Below, piece after piece: positions 23,169 through 38,100 of a DNA stretch of 64,000 bases. The stretch comes from Nocardia altamirensis NBRC 108246 (GTDB lineage Bacteria > Actinomycetota > Actinomycetes > Mycobacteriales > Mycobacteriaceae), in the NCBI RefSeq assembly GCF_001612685.1, contig NZ_BDAY01000025.1:62001-126000 (forward strand), written 5' to 3'. Both the position numbers and the translations under genes were made by a program. Below the pieces are notes generated by a model that made no database searches, had not been told where the DNA came from, and was given only the letters and a program-made list of their open reading frames with translations. How positions within the stretch are numbered: the first letter of the stretch is position 1; every line of letters begins with the position of its first letter.

Positions 23169-26100
23169 TCACAGGAGACTGCTCAGGAACCGCCCTATCC
23201 GGTGCATCATTTCCGGCCGGTCGAAATCGCCGTGGGAGCAGTCGACCTCGAGCACGTCGATGCGTCCGGTGATGTGCGGGCGCCAGGCCTGCACCAGATC
23301 GTCCTTGGCGTCGGGCGTTCGGTTGCCGTCCTCGTCCACGGCGGCGGCGAAGAGGGTCGCGTCGCCGTCGTAAAACGGGGAGGTATAGCCGTCGAGGAGC
23401 GTGCTGTTGTTGATGAGCACCTTCGTCGCCTGCTGCACCAGGTTCTGGATGACCGGTGACTCGAGTTGCTCGCCGAATCTGCTTGCGGCCCAGTCCCGGA
23501 TGCCTGCCATCGCCTGCTCTTCGGAGATGTCGGGTTCGTCGGCCGCCGCCACCGGTGGCTTGCTGTCCATGATGCCGAGGAAGGCGACTTCCTCTCCCTG
23601 CCTGGCGAGTTCGCAGGCCATCGCGTGCGCGACAATGCCACCGTAGGACCAGCCGAGCAGGAAGTACGGGCCATCGCCCTGGACGGTGCGGATGCGGTCG
23701 AGGTAGTCCGTCACCATCTCGTCGAAGGATTCGGCCACCGGGCCGCCGTCCAATCCGCGGGACTGGATGGCGAAGACCGGGCGGTCGGGCAGGTGCGGGC
23801 CGAGCTGCTGATAGAACCAGCCGAGACCGCCGCCGGGGTGCAGGCACCACAGTGGCTGCTTCGAGCCGGAACTCTTCAGTGCCAGCACCGGGTCGAAATC
23901 CGTACCGGCAGTGGCGCCTTCGTCGAGGCGCGGCACCAACTGGGCGACTGTCGGCGCGTCGAACACCAGCCGGACCGGGACCTCGACCCCGAGGGTCGCC
24001 CGGATCCTGCTGGTGAGGCGGGTGGCCAGCAAAGAGTGGCCGCCGAGGGCGAAGAAGTCGTCATCGATACCGACGCGGCCGACCCCGAGTATTTCGGCGA
24101 ACAGATCAGCCATGGCCTTTTCCCGGTCCGTCCGCGGGGCCCGGTATTCCTTGGTGGACACCAGCTCTGGATCCGGCAATGCGGCACGATCGAGTTTCCC
24201 GTTCGCGGTCAGCGGCACCGCATCGATCACGAGCACCGTCGCGGGCACCATGAATTCGGGCAGCCGGTCGGCCGCCCACCGGCGCACCTCGGCGGCCAGC
24301 ACGCCGGCTTGCGGGTTGTTGGCGTAGGCCGCGGGTTCGTCGGCCGCGGTGGTGGCGTACACGTCGGTCAGTGGCCGTCCGTCGCTGGCTGCGGCATCGA
24401 GGAAGACCGCCTCCATATGTCCGGGTTGCGACGACCAAGTGACCGCAGTCCGGTATCCCAGTCCCGCGCCGAGCATGTGCAGATCCTCCGGCAGTAGACC
24501 GATACCCGCAGGGGTCTCCGCGTCGAGCACTCCCTCGAAACCCGCTGCCAGCAAGCCGCCTTCGAGCCCGGCAGGCTGACCGCTGCTGATCCGCTGTGCC
24601 GCAGCGATCTCGCCGGTCAATCCGGCGTGCGGGATGCCAGCGACCCGCACCCCGTCGGGATGACGGTCCCGCAAGAGCAAGCGCAACCAATCACGGCTGT
24701 GGAAGTCGACTTTCGGCGTATCGGCGACCGACAGCGGCGTCGTCGGAGCCTTGTACAGGACCACGTCGTATCGGTACCGGGTCAACTCGTCGACCGAGCG
24801 CCCGCGTTTGAGCTCGATGTCCACCGCATCGAACCCACACTCCCCGGCCACCGCGACGAAGTATTCCGGCGCAAGCAGCAGCTCCTGCTCCGCCGACATG
24901 TCGCGCCGCACGCGCTCCCGCACCGCCGCGGGATCGTCGCCACCGTTGCGGGTGACTTGCACTGCGGTCGTGAACTCTTCCAGCAGAGCAAGATTGCGCA
25001 CATCGCCGAGGAACACCGCACCGCCGGGGGCCAGCACCCGCAGGACCTTGTCGAGGACCTTGCGCAGATAGGTCTGGCTGGGGAAGTACTGGATCACCGA
25101 GTTCAACACCACTGTGTCGAAATGACATTCGGGCAATCCGTCAGCGTCGTCGGCCGACTGGGCACGCAAGAACACGCGGTCGGCCCAGCTTGCATCGAGG
25201 TCCGCGACCTGCCGCCTGAGTTTGGCTATGGTCTCCGGCGAGAGGTCCGTCGCCCAGTACTCGGCGCAGTCGGAGACCAACTGCGACATCAGCAAGCCCG
25301 ACCCGACGCCGATCTCGAGCACCCGCTGCGGGCGCAACCCGCGGATCCGATCGACAGTGGCCGAGCGCCACTCGCGCATCTGCTCGAGCGGGATCGGCGC
25401 GCCGGTGTAGCTGCTGTTCCAGCCACCGAAATCACTGACCAGCTCGACCGGGCCCGCCGCCCTGTCCACGCCGCTATCGTCTTTCCCTGCCCCGGAATAC
25501 AAGTCGTCGTAGATCCGCTGCCACTGCCCGACCAGTTCGTCCTCACCGACGGCAGGCCCGGACCGGTCGGCAACGACGTATCCGACGAGCTGCTTGCCAC
25601 CGCTGCCGGTGTCGCGGGCAAGCACCACCGCCTGCGCGACCGAAGGATGCTGTGCAAGAACCGTTTCGACCTCACCCGGCTCGACCCGGAATCCGCGGAT
25701 CTTCACCTGATCATCGACTCGACCGGCGAACTCCAGTACCCCTGCCGATGTCCAGCGCACCACGTCGCCCGTGCGATACAACCTGCCGCAGGCGGGATCG
25801 AACGGATCGGCGACGAACCGCGCCGCGGTCAAACCCGACCGGCCGTGATAACCGCGGGCCAACTGCGCACCGGCCACGTACAACTCACCGGCGGCCCCTA
25901 CCGGAACCGGCTTCAGCCACGAATCCAACACGTAGGCACGGGTATTGGCGACCGGCGCACCGATCGGCACCACGGTTCCCGCGATCTCGTCGGGCACGAC
26001 GAACGCCGTGACATCGACCGTCGCCTCGGTCGGCCCGTAGAGGTTGTCGATCCGCACGCCGCGACAGCTGGCGCGCACCGCCTCGGCCAGTCCCGCGGAG

Positions 26101-29100
26101 AGCGAGTCCGCGCCGGTATTCACCTGCGTCAGACTCTGGAACGGAGTGCCGGGCAACGGCTCCAGGTACTCGACCAACGCCGCAAGCAAGGGTGGTGTCG
26201 CGAACATCTTTGTGACCTGTCGACTCTCGACCAGCCGGGTGATCTCGGCCGGATCCGACCGCTGCTCCCCTGCCATGACCAAGGTGGCGCCGCCACACAG
26301 CGCGGGCCAGACCTCGTAGGTGGAGGCATCGAAGGCGATCGACGAATGCACGAGCACTCGATCCGCGGGACTGGTCGACCATGCCTGCACGACCAGGTTC
26401 ACCACGTTACGATGCGTGATACCAACACCTTTGGGCACACCGGTGGAACCAGACGTGTAGATCATGTACGCCAGATTCGCCGACCGTGGCAGGCGACCTG
26501 CGGTCCGGGCGACGTCTACGGACTCGAGCGCGTCGAGGTAGAGATGCGGTGTCGCCGAATCCGGCAGCAGGTGCGCGGTGGCGGAGTCGGTCACGAGGAC
26601 CACAGGAGCGGCATCGCTGAGGACAAAGGTCAACCGATCCGAGGGATAGCTCGGATCGATCGGCAGATACGCACCACCGGCCCGCACAACCGCCAGCAAT
26701 GCCACGATCAACTCTGCCGACCGCGGCAACGCCACCGCCACTATGCTGTCTGGGCCGACCCCACGCGAAACCAGTACGCGCGCAAGCCGTTCGGCGCGGG
26801 CGCCGAGTTCCCCGTAAGACATCTCGGCATCACCGCAGACAACGGCGACCGCGTCCGGTGTCGCGTCGACCCGGTCGCTCAGCAGCCCGACCAGCGTGAC
26901 GTCCGGTTCGACCGCGATCGTGGTCGCATTCCACCGCTGCAACACCACATCGCGTTCGTCGCTGCCGAGCACATCGATCGATCCGACCGGCGCACCCGGC
27001 TGCGCCACCACCTGGCGCAGTATGCGCACCAACCGGTCGGCCATCGCCTCGACGGTGGACCGATCGAACAGATCGGTCGCGTATTCGATGAACGCACTCC
27101 ACGGATGACCTACGGGCGTATCGGCGACATTGAAGAACAAGTCGAACCGCGCGGTCGCGGTCGTCGTGTGGTACGGCTCGAACCCGACTCCCGAGAACTC
27201 CAGCGTCGGCAGTGGATTGTTCTGGAAGGCGAGCGTCACCTGGAACAGCGGATGGTGTGCCGCCGAGCGGACCGGGTTGAGCAGCTCGACCAGCAACTCG
27301 AACGGCGCGTCCTGATTCTCGTACGCGGCCAACGCTTTCGACCTGACCTGACCGACGAGGTCCGCGAACGACGCCGCAGGCGACACCGCCGCGCGCAGCA
27401 CCCAGGTGTTGACGAAGAACCCGATCAGGTCGGTCAGTGCCTCGTCGGTGCGGCCGGCGATCGGCGCTCCGATTGGAATATCCTCCCCCGCACCGAGTTT
27501 GCAGAGCAGCACGGCCAGCGCCGACTGCAGCACCATCGACACCGTCGCGCCCGCGCGGCCCGCCAGCTGTTCCACCGCAGCACGGGTCTCGGCATCGATG
27601 ACGAACAGCACCATGTCCCCGCGATAGCTGGCCACCCGCGGCCGTTGCCGATCGGTCGGCAGCCGCAGCTGTTCGGGGAGGCCGTCGAGTTCGGCACGCC
27701 AGTAGTCGAATTGGCGGGACAACGCGCTGTCAGGGTCGCTCTGTGCGCCGAGCAGATCCTGCTGCCACAGCGTGTAGTCCACGTACTGCACCGGGAGCGG
27801 CGCCCACGCAGGCTCGCGGTGTGCGACGCGGGCTGTGTAGGCGATGGCCAGATCTCGCAGCAACGGCGTCATCGACCAGCCGTCCCCGGCAATGTGGTGC
27901 ATCAGCAAGACCAGCACGCAGTCGTCCGCGCTGCTGCGCACCATCGTGACCCGAATCGGGATCTGCGTCGACAGGTCGAAGCTGTAGCGCACCGCCGCGG
28001 TGACCGCCGCGTCCACCGCCGCAGGCGCAACGTCGGTGATATGCACCGGCACTTCGACATTCGCGGCATCGACGACCTGCTGTGCAGGTACGCCGTCGAC
28101 TTCGACGAAGACGGTGCGCAAACTCTCGTGCCTGGCAACGACATCGCCGATCGCCGCACTCAAGGCCGCAACGTCGGCCCCGTGCAGCCGCACCGCCAAC
28201 GGGATGTTGTAGGTGGCAGAAGGCCCTTCCAGGCGATGGATGAACCACAACCGGCGCTGCGCGTACGACAGCGGCACCACGTCCGGCCGTTGCCGATTCA
28301 GCAGCGCGGGCCGCACCTGCACGTCGGCGTCGAGGCGGGTCACCAACTGCGCCACCGTCGGCGCGTCGAAGACCGTGCGAATCGGCACCTCGACACCGAG
28401 CTCGACCCGGATCCGGCTGATCAGGCGCGTCGCCAACAACGAATGGCCGCCCAACTCGAAGAAGCTGTCGTCGACACCCACCCGCTCGTGGCCGAGGACT
28501 TCCCCGAACAGCTCGGCGATGACCCGCTCCCGAGCCGTGCCCGGTGCCCGATACCGCGCCGACGACACCAGCTCCGGTACCGGAAGGGCGGCACGGTCGA
28601 GCTTGCCGTTCGTGGTCAATGGCACGCCTGGGATCACCATCACCACCGTCGGCACCATGAACTCGGGCAGGCGCTCAGCGGCGAAGTCCCTGACCTGTGC
28701 GCCATCGAGCTCGGCAGCGCCGGTGCGGTCGGCGACCACATACCCGATCAGTTGCTTGCCGCCGACCGCGGTCGCCCGCGCCACCACGACGGCCTGGGTC
28801 ACCGAAGGATGTTTGGCCAGTACCGCTTCCACCTCACCGAGCTCGATCCGGAAGCCACGGATCTTCACCTGATCATCGACGCGGCCGACGAACTCCACGT
28901 CCCCGGAGCCGTTCCAGCGCACCACATCACCGGTGCGATACAGCCGACCGCCGGCCGGATCGAACGGATCGGCCACGAACCGCGCCGCGGTCAACCCGGC
29001 CCGACCGTGATAGCCGCGGGCCAACTGCGGACCTGCCAAATACAGCTCACCGGCCACTCCGACAGGCACCGGACGCAACCATGCATCCAGCACGAACACC

Positions 29101-32100
29101 CGCATATTCGCCAACGCCGACCCGATCGGCACCACGTCGCCGTCGAATGCTTCGCCCACCTCGAACGGGCGACGGGTCGCGAACGTTGTTGTCTCGGTTG
29201 GCCCGTAGACGTTCACCATGCGGATGCCGGGGCAGGCGCGCCGGGCACGATCGAGTGCCTCCGGCGGCAACTCCTCACCGCCGAACCACACCTGACGAAG
29301 CCCGGCGATGGCTTCCGGGCACTGCTCGATGAACAGCTCGAACAACCGAGTGGTCAGGAATGCCGCGGTGACGTCGTGCGCCATCAACCGGCCGAGCGCC
29401 GCGATGTCGGCACGCTCCTGCGGGGCAACGACTACTCGCCCCCCGCCGAGCAGCGGAACCCAGATCTCGTACGTGGAGGCATCGAAGGCGACCGAGGAAT
29501 GCATCAAGACCGCGCCGTGCCCGCCATCGCGCCACGCAGGCTGGGCGGCAAACGCCACCACGTTGCGATGGCTGACCGCAACACCTTTGGGCACGCCGGT
29601 GGAGCCGGACGTGTAGATCACGTACGCCAAGTTCTGCGGGCGCACAGTGGCGAGCCGATCGACGTCGACCCCGTCGTGGCCTTCGCTGGTGCCGAGCGCG
29701 TCCAGGTAGAGATGACGTATTGCGTTCTGCGGCAAGGACTCCACGATGGTCCGCTCGGTCACGATGACGACCGGCGCGGCATCGGTCAGGATCAGCGTCA
29801 ACCGCTCCGAGGGATACGTCGGATCGATCGGCAGATACGCGCCACCGGCCTGCAACACCGCAAGCAGAGCCGTGACGAGCTCGGCGGACCTCGGCAACGC
29901 AACGGCGACAACCGTGTCCGGGCCGACGCCATACGAGACCAGCACGTGCGCAAGATGATTGGCCCGCCCGTCGAGATCCCGGTAGGTGAGCTCCGCGTCC
30001 GCGCAGACGACCGCCACCGCATCCGGAGTCGCGACGACTCGGGTTCGGAACTGCTCAATGATGGTGGCATCGGGCACCTGCACCGTGGCGCCCTGCCACC
30101 GGCGCAGCACCGTCTCGCGTTCGTCACCGAGCAGATCGAACGACCGCACCAGAACATCCGCGTCGGATACCACCTGCTGCAGTATCCGTACCAGCCGTGC
30201 CGCCATCGCCTCGACCGCGGACCGTTCGAAGGCATCGGTCCGGTATTCGAGGTGCAGCGTCAACGCGGGAGTGGCATTGGCGACCACCGTCAGGGGATAG
30301 TGCGAGGGCGTATCGGGATGCAGGTCGGTGATGGCGAGGCCGCTCGTGGTGGCGGCCGCGCCGATACCCGTCTGGTCCACGGGATAGGACTCGAACCCGA
30401 TCAGGGTGTCGAACAACGCATTCAGGCCGAGCGCCTGATGGATATCGGTCAACCCGATGTGGTGGTAGTCCAGCAGCGCGACCTGGTGCGCTTGCACGCC
30501 GCGCAAGACATCGGCGAGGGTGTCGCTCGGCCCGAACCGCACCCGCACCGGGACGGTGTTGATGAACAAGCCGACCATCGCATCCACGCCAGGTATCCCA
30601 GGCGGTCGCCCCGACACGGTGGCGCCGGCGATCACGTCGCCACGGCCGGTCGATGCGGCGAGCAGGATTCCCCAACTGCCTTGCACCACAGTGTTCGTGG
30701 TGATGCCGAGCGCCGCGGCTCGTGCGCTCAGCGCCGACGCGGTTTCCGGTGGCAGCGGCACCGTGACGCGCTCGATCCCTGCCGTCTCGGCGGCGGCAGT
30801 GCCGGTGTTTCCGGCGAGCAGGGTCGGTTCGACGATGCCTTCGAGCTCTCGTGCCCACGCCTGGATCGCGGCGTGCGAATCCTGGCGGGACCACCACTTC
30901 AGGAAATCCTGGTAGGCAGGCGGTTGCGGCAACTCCGCAGGCCGACCACCAGAACTGTAGAGCGAGAACAGGTCCCGGATCAGCAACGGCAGCGACCAGC
31001 CGTCCATCACTATGTGGTGGGCGGTCAGCACCAACTTGGCGCTGTGTTCGGTCATCGGCACCAGCGTCAACCGCAGCAATGGCGGAACCGCCATGTCGAA
31101 GTGCGTGCTCTTGTCCTCGACGAGCAACCGCGCCAAGGCAACGTCACGGTCCACCTCGCTCGAGCCACGCAGATCCGCTACCCGCCATGGCAATTCGACG
31201 CTGTCGACAACTACCTGGACGGAATCACCTCGGGCGCTGACCGCAAAGCCTGCCCGCAGATTCGCATACCGATCGAGCAAGCCTTGACCGGCCGCGCGCA
31301 TGCGCACCGGATCCACGTCTCCGGCCAAGCCGAACACGACCTGCATGTGATAGGCGTCGAAACCCGAGGCCGCCATCGCCTGATGGAACAACAACCCGGA
31401 CTGCATCGACGTCAACGGCCACACGTCGGCCAGCCCCGGATATCTCGCCTCCAACGCCTCGATCTCGGCCTGTTCCACCGCAACCAACGGCAAGTCCGAC
31501 GGCGTCAGACCGCCGGCGTCCGCTGTCACGGCATGCGTGGCCAAGCCGACCGCCGCGGCACGCCACAGGTCGGCCAACTCTTGTATCTCGTGCTCCGCCA
31601 ACACTCCCGCAGGCGCGGCGAACACCGCCTGCAGCACGGGACCCGCGCCGGTGTCGATCACCATCGTGTTCACGTCGAGCACGGCGATCGCAGGCCGCTC
31701 CGCCATGGCCGGATCCAGCGGCGTGATCAACTGCTCGGCATCGACCGCAGGCGTCCAGCCTGCGCCACGCAGCCGTTGCGGCAGCAGGTCGGTCGAGGTG
31801 AACCTGCCGAGGTAGTTGAAGCCGATCTGCCCCGCCGAAAACCGTTCCAGCACAGCGGACGTGTCCGGATTGAGGTAGCGGAGCAACCCGTACCCGATGC
31901 CCTTGTCCGGCACCCCGCGCAACTGCTCCTTCACCGACTTGAACAGCACACCAGCGACCGGACCACCCGCACACAACTGGTCCCACTCAACGCCGTTCGC
32001 GCACAACCGCACCGGGAACATGCTCGTGAACCAGCCGACCGTACTGGACAAGTCCGCACCGGGCACCGTGTCTTCCTCGCGGCCATGGCCTTCCAACCGG

Positions 32101-35100
32101 ATCAGCACCGAGTCCTCGGCCAGACCATGGTCGCGGCGACGGCGGGTCACGGCGGCCGCCAAGGCGGCAAGCAACCCGTCTTCGACACCACCGCGGAACA
32201 CCGCGGGCAGCGTGGTCAGCAGCGCCTCGGTGAGCTGCACCGGAATCTGCACTTGGACATGGGCAACGGTGGCCATCACGTCGACCGCCGGATCCAACGC
32301 TCGGCCACCGAGGATCGGATCGGGGCCGTCGAGGACCGATCGCCACCACGACAACTCCGCGGCCCGCTCCGGACGCGCCGCTTGTTCGACCAATCCGTGG
32401 GCCCAGCGCCGCATCGAGGTGCCTGCCGCCGGGAACACCGGTGACACACCCGCAGCCACGCCTTGCCAGGCGGAGGCCAAGTCGGGCAACAGGATTCGCC
32501 ACGACACACCGTCGACCACCAGATGATGCGCCACGAACGACAACCAACCAGGCCGCCCGGGACCGGCATCGAACCACACGAACTGCACCATCACGCCGGC
32601 GGCCGGGACCATCCGGCCGACCGCAGCACCTACCTGCGAAACGATCACCTCGGCACGGTCCGCTGGATGCGGCTCGAAGGCGGCGATGTCGACGCGGTGC
32701 AGCAATGCGTCCACGTCCAACGCGCCCGGCGGCGCTACCTCGAGCCCAGCCCCGCGCTCGTCGTCGACGAGCCGCGATCGCAGCACATCATGCCGATCAA
32801 CGACCGCAGTCAACGTGGCCACCAACCCGGCCCGATCGATACCCACCGGCAGATCCAACAACAACGACTGCGTGAAACTATCGAAACCAGCGCCAAGGTC
32901 ACGTACGAACTGCGCCACCGGCAGCAACGGCAGCCAACCGACGCCGCCACCGGGCAACTCTGCCAACACCGGATCCGCTACCTCACGAGTCAGCGCCACC
33001 GCCGCCAACGCAGCCGCCGTCCGATACTCGAACACCTCACGAGGACTGATCTCCACACCCAATTCCCGTGCCCGCGAGACGACTTGAATCGAACGGATAC
33101 TGTCGCCACCCAACTCGAAGAAACTGTCGTCGACCCCTACCCGGTCCAACCCAAGCACCTCGGCGAACACCCCCGCCAACACCTGCTCTTGGTCCGTGCG
33201 CGGCGCCCGGTATTCCATCGACGAGCTCAACTCCGGCTCCGGCAACCCGCGACGATCGAGCTTTCCGCTCGCGGTCAGCGGCACCGAGTCGATCACCATC
33301 ACCACCGCGGGCACCATGAAGTCGGGCAACCGCTCCGCCGCGAATCGGCGCACGTCTCCCCCGTCGACCTGCCGCACGTCAGTGCCGTCGATGACCACAT
33401 ACCCGACCAGCTGCTTGCCCGCACTCCCGGTCTCATGGGCCACCACGACCGCCTGTGCGACCGAAGGATGCTGTGCCAGGACGGTTTCGACCTCACCGGG
33501 CTCGACCCGGAAGCCGCGGATCTTCACCTGGTCGTCGACGCGTCCGACGAATTCCAGCTGCCCAGAACCGTTCCAGCGCACCACGTCACCGGTGCGATAC
33601 AACCGGCCACCGGCCGCGTCGAACGGATCGGCCACGAAACGGGCCGCGGTCAAGCCAGGCCTTCCGCGATAGCCACGCGCCAATTGCCTACTGGCCACAT
33701 ACAACTCGCCGGCCAGCCCCACCGGCACCGGTGTCAGCCACGGATCCAACACGTAGGCACGAGTATTGGCGACCGGTGCACCGATCGGCACCACCGGGCC
33801 GGTCGCCCCACCCGGCACCGCGAAGGACGTCACATCGACCGTCGCTTCGGTCGGCCCGTAGAGGTTATCGACCCGGACACCGCCGCAGCTGTCTTGCAAG
33901 GCGCGTACCAACCCTGCGGTGAGACTGTCCGCCCCGGTGTTCACCTGCGTCAGGCTCCGGAAAGGCTTCCCCGGCAACGACTCGACGTACGCCACCAGCG
34001 CCGACAGCAACGGTGGGGTGGCGAACATCTTCGTCACCGAGCAGCTCTCCACCAGCTCGGCGATCTCGGCCAGATCCGACCGTGGTTCGCGCGCAAGCAC
34101 CAAGGTCGCGCCGCCGCACAACGCGGGCCAGATCTCGTAGGTGGAGGCGTCGAAGGCGATCGAGGAATGGACGAGCACCCGGTCCTCGGGACTGGCCACC
34201 CAGGCCTGCGCGACCAGGTTCGCCACGTTGCGGTGGGTGATGGCAACGCCTTTGGGCACGCCGGTCGAACCGGAGGTGTAGATCACGTAGGCCACCTGCT
34301 GCGGCGCGACAAGTCGTTTCCGGCCGATATCGTCCTGCCCGCCAGCGCTGCCGAGCGCCTCGATCACGTCGGGTGAGTCCAGATACAGCGACGACGTCGA
34401 GACATTGGGCAGCAGGCGCGCAGTCGCCGAATCCGTCACGACAACGACCGGAGCGGCGTCGGCAAGGACGAACTCCACTCGGTCCGAGGAGTACGCCGGA
34501 TCGATCGGCAGATACCCGCCGCCCGCCTTCCACACACCGAGCAGCGCAACGACCAGCTCCGCCGACCTCGGCAATGCCACCGCGACAACACCATCCGGGC
34601 CTACGCCACGCGAGATCAAGACCCGGGCGAGCCGCTCGGCTCGCGCATCGAGCATCCGATAGGACACCTCGAGGTCACCGCAAATGACGGCGACCGCATC
34701 CGGTGTCCGCGCCACTTGGGCCTCGAACAGCTCGACCATGGTGCCGTCCGGCACCGCTACGGCGGTCTCGTTCCAGCGATGCAGCACCGCCTCGCGTTCC
34801 TCGGCGCCGAGCAGATCCATCGACCGCACCGGAATGTCCGCGTCCGACACCACCTGCTCCAGAATCCGCACCAGTCGCGCCGCCATCGCCTCGACCGCGG
34901 ATCGATCGAACGCATCGGTCCGATACTCCAGTCGGAGCTGCAGAGCCGGGGCCGCACCCGCGACCAGGGTCAACGGATAATGCGATGGCGCGTCGGGGCG
35001 CAGATCGGCGATGGTGATGCCGCTGGCGGTGGCCGCCGCGCCGATGCCGGTGTAGTCGACGGGATAGGACTCGAAGCCGATCAGCGTGTCGAACAAGACA

Positions 35101-38100
35101 TTCAGGCCGATCGCCTGATGGATGTCGATCAATCCGACGTGATGATGGTCGAGCAGCGCGATTTGATGCGCCTGCACGCTGCGCAGCACCTCCGCGAGCG
35201 TGTCGCCGGGACCGAACCGCACCCGCACCGGGACGGTGTTGATGAACAGGCCGACCATCGCATCGACTTCGGCGATCGCCGGTGGGCGACCCGATACGGT
35301 CGCGCCCGCGACCACATCGTCGCGCCCGGTCGCTTTGGCCAGCAGAATCCCCCACGCGGCCTGCACGACGGTGTTCACCGTGATCGCGAGCTCGCCTGCG
35401 CGCCGGTTGAGTGCCGAAGCCGTCGCAGCGGCCAGTGCGACGTCGACCCGTTCCACTCCAACAGCACCGTTACCGCCGGTCTGTCCTGCGAGCAACGTGG
35501 GTTCCCGCAGGCCGTGCAATTCGTCGACCCAGGCCCTTACGCCGTGCTGGGAGTCCTGCTGGGACAGCCACGTCAAGAAATCCCGGTAGGCAGGCGCCTG
35601 CGGCAATGCCGCACCCGCGTCGCCGGAACCGTAGAGCCGCAACAGATCCCGGATCAGGAGCGGCAGCGACCAACCGTCCATCAGCACATGGTGGGTGGTG
35701 AACAGGAGCTCCGAGCGTTCGTCGGTCATCAACACCAGCGTCAGGCGCAGCAAAGGCGGTACGGCCAGATCGAAGTGGGCGTTGCGATCCTCGATGAGCA
35801 ACCGCGCCAAGGTCGCGGTCCGGACACTCTCCTTCAGTTCACGGAGATCCACTATCCGCCAAGGCAACTCGACGTCGTCGACGACGACCTGCACCGAGTC
35901 GCCGCGGGAGCCCGTCGCGAACCCCACTCGCAGATTCGGATATCTGTCCAGCAGGCCTTGACCGGCCGCCCGCATCCGCGCCGGATCCACGCGCCCGGCC
36001 AACCCGAACACCACCTGCATGTGATAGGCGTCGAAACCGGACCCGGCCATCACCTGGTGAAACAACAACCCGGACTGCATCGACGTCAGCGGCCACACGT
36101 CGACGAGCCCCGGATACTCGGCCTCCAACACCTCGATCTCGGACTGGTTCACCTCGACCAACGGCAAGTCCGACGGTGTCAAACCGCCGACGCCTACTGC
36201 CTCGGCATGCGCAGCCAGGCCGAGAGCGGCGCTGCGCCAGAGGTCGGCCAGCTCGGCCGTCTCGGCGTGCCCCAGTACGCCGGAGGGTGCCGCGAAGACG
36301 GCTTGCACGACCGGACCTTCGTGCGTGTCGACGACCATCGTGGTCACATCGAGCACCGACAGCGCAGGCATCGCCGGATCCGGGGCCGCGATAGCGCCTG
36401 CACCGTCTTCGGTTGGGGCCCAGCCGGTCCCCCGCAGACGCTGAGGCAGCAGGTCCGTCGAGGTGAGGCGGCCCAGGTAGTTGAAGCCGATCTGGCCGGT
36501 CGAATGCTGGTGCAGCACAGCGGCAGTGTCGGGATTGAGGTACCGAAGCATCCCGTAGCCGATGCCCTTGTCCGGCACCGCGCGCAACTGCTCCTTCACC
36601 GACTTGAACAACTCACCAGCGGCCGGACCACCCGCACACAACTGATCCCACTCAACGCCGTTCGCGCACAACCGCACCGGGAACATGCTCGTGAACCAAC
36701 CGACGGTGCGCGACAACTCGGCACCGGCAACAGCGTCCTCTTCGCGGCCATGGCCTTCCAACCGGATCAGCACGTCATCCTGGCACGAGTCGTCGGCGTG
36801 GCCCGCGCACCGCCCTCGGGTGTGACGCCAACGGTGCACCGCGACCGTCAATGCCGCCAGCAATCCGTCCTCGACGCTCCCATGGAACGCCGCGGGCAGG
36901 GTGGTCAACAGCGTCTCGGTGAGCGCTGCCGGAATCTCGACGTGCACACGATCCACCGTCGCCATGACGTCGACGGCAGGATCCAGCGGCCGGGTGCCCA
37001 GTGTCGGGTCTTCGCCTTCGAGAACCGAACGCCACCAAGGCAGCTGGTCCACCAGGCGCGCGGCAGTGGACTGCTCGGCCAATCCGTGCGCCCAGCGCCG
37101 CATCGAGGTGCCGGTCTCCGCCAGTGCCGGCGTGACCCCGGCCGACACCGCCTGCCAGGCCGAGGCCAAGTCGGGCAACAGTATTCGCCACGACACACCG
37201 TCGACCACCAGGTGATGCGCCACGAACGACAACCAACCAGGCCGCCCGGGACCCGCATCGAACCACACGAACTGCACCATCACACCGTCCGCAGGCGCCA
37301 ACCGGGCGACCGCAGCACGGACCTCGGCAGCGATCATCGCGGCCCGCGCGCCGGACTGCGCGCCGTTGGTGTCTGCGGAATGTTGCTGGTACGCGGCCAC
37401 ATTCACGCGATGCAGCAGGTCATCGGCATCCACGGCACCGACCGGTGCCACCAGAAGGCCCGCCCCGCGCTCGTCATCGACCAGCCACGACCGCAACACA
37501 TCATGCCGATCAACCACCGCAGTCAACGTGGCCACCAACCCGGCCCGATCAATACCCACCGGCAGATCCAACAGCAACGACTGCGTGAAACTATCGAAAC
37601 CCGCGCCAAGGTCACGTACGAACCGCGCCACCGGCAACAACGGCAGCCAACCAACACCGCCACCGGCCAACTCCGCCAACACCGGATCGGCCACCTCACG
37701 AGTCAGCGCCACCGCCGCCAACGCAGCCGCCGTCCGATGCTCGAAAACCTCCCTAGGACTGATCTCCACACCCAATTCCCGCGCCCGAGAGACGACTTGA
37801 ATCGAACGGATACTGTCGCCACCCAACTCGAAGAAACTGTCATCGACCCCTACACGCTCCAACCCGAGCACCTCAGCGAACACCGTGGTCAAGGCACATT
37901 CCTCGACGGTCTGCGGTGCCCGATATCGTGCCGATGAGGTGAACTCGGGATCCGGCAGGGCAGCACGATCGAGCTTTCCGTTTGTCGTCAACGGAAGCGA
38001 CTCGAGCACCGTAACCACCGCGGGCACCATGTACTCCGGGAGCCGCTCGGCGACGAAACCGCGCACTTCCCCGCCGTCGACGTCCGAGCCATTGGCGACG

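Noticed and set aside
24627..32444. A 2605-codon open frame on the plus strand, antisense to the NRPS
   Set aside because: It mirrors the codon bias of the NRPS on the other strand; its translation is His/Arg/Asp-rich, low in hydrophobic residues and has no domain. Similar antisense frames at 34716-37937, 46499-53000 and 53543-59152 are rejected for the same reason.
31455..32950. Epimerase domains as extra condensation domains
   Set aside because: They follow GGDS carrier domains, carry HHLVVDGVSWRI and VGWFTSMFP motifs and are followed by DCL-type C domains, all typical of epimerases.
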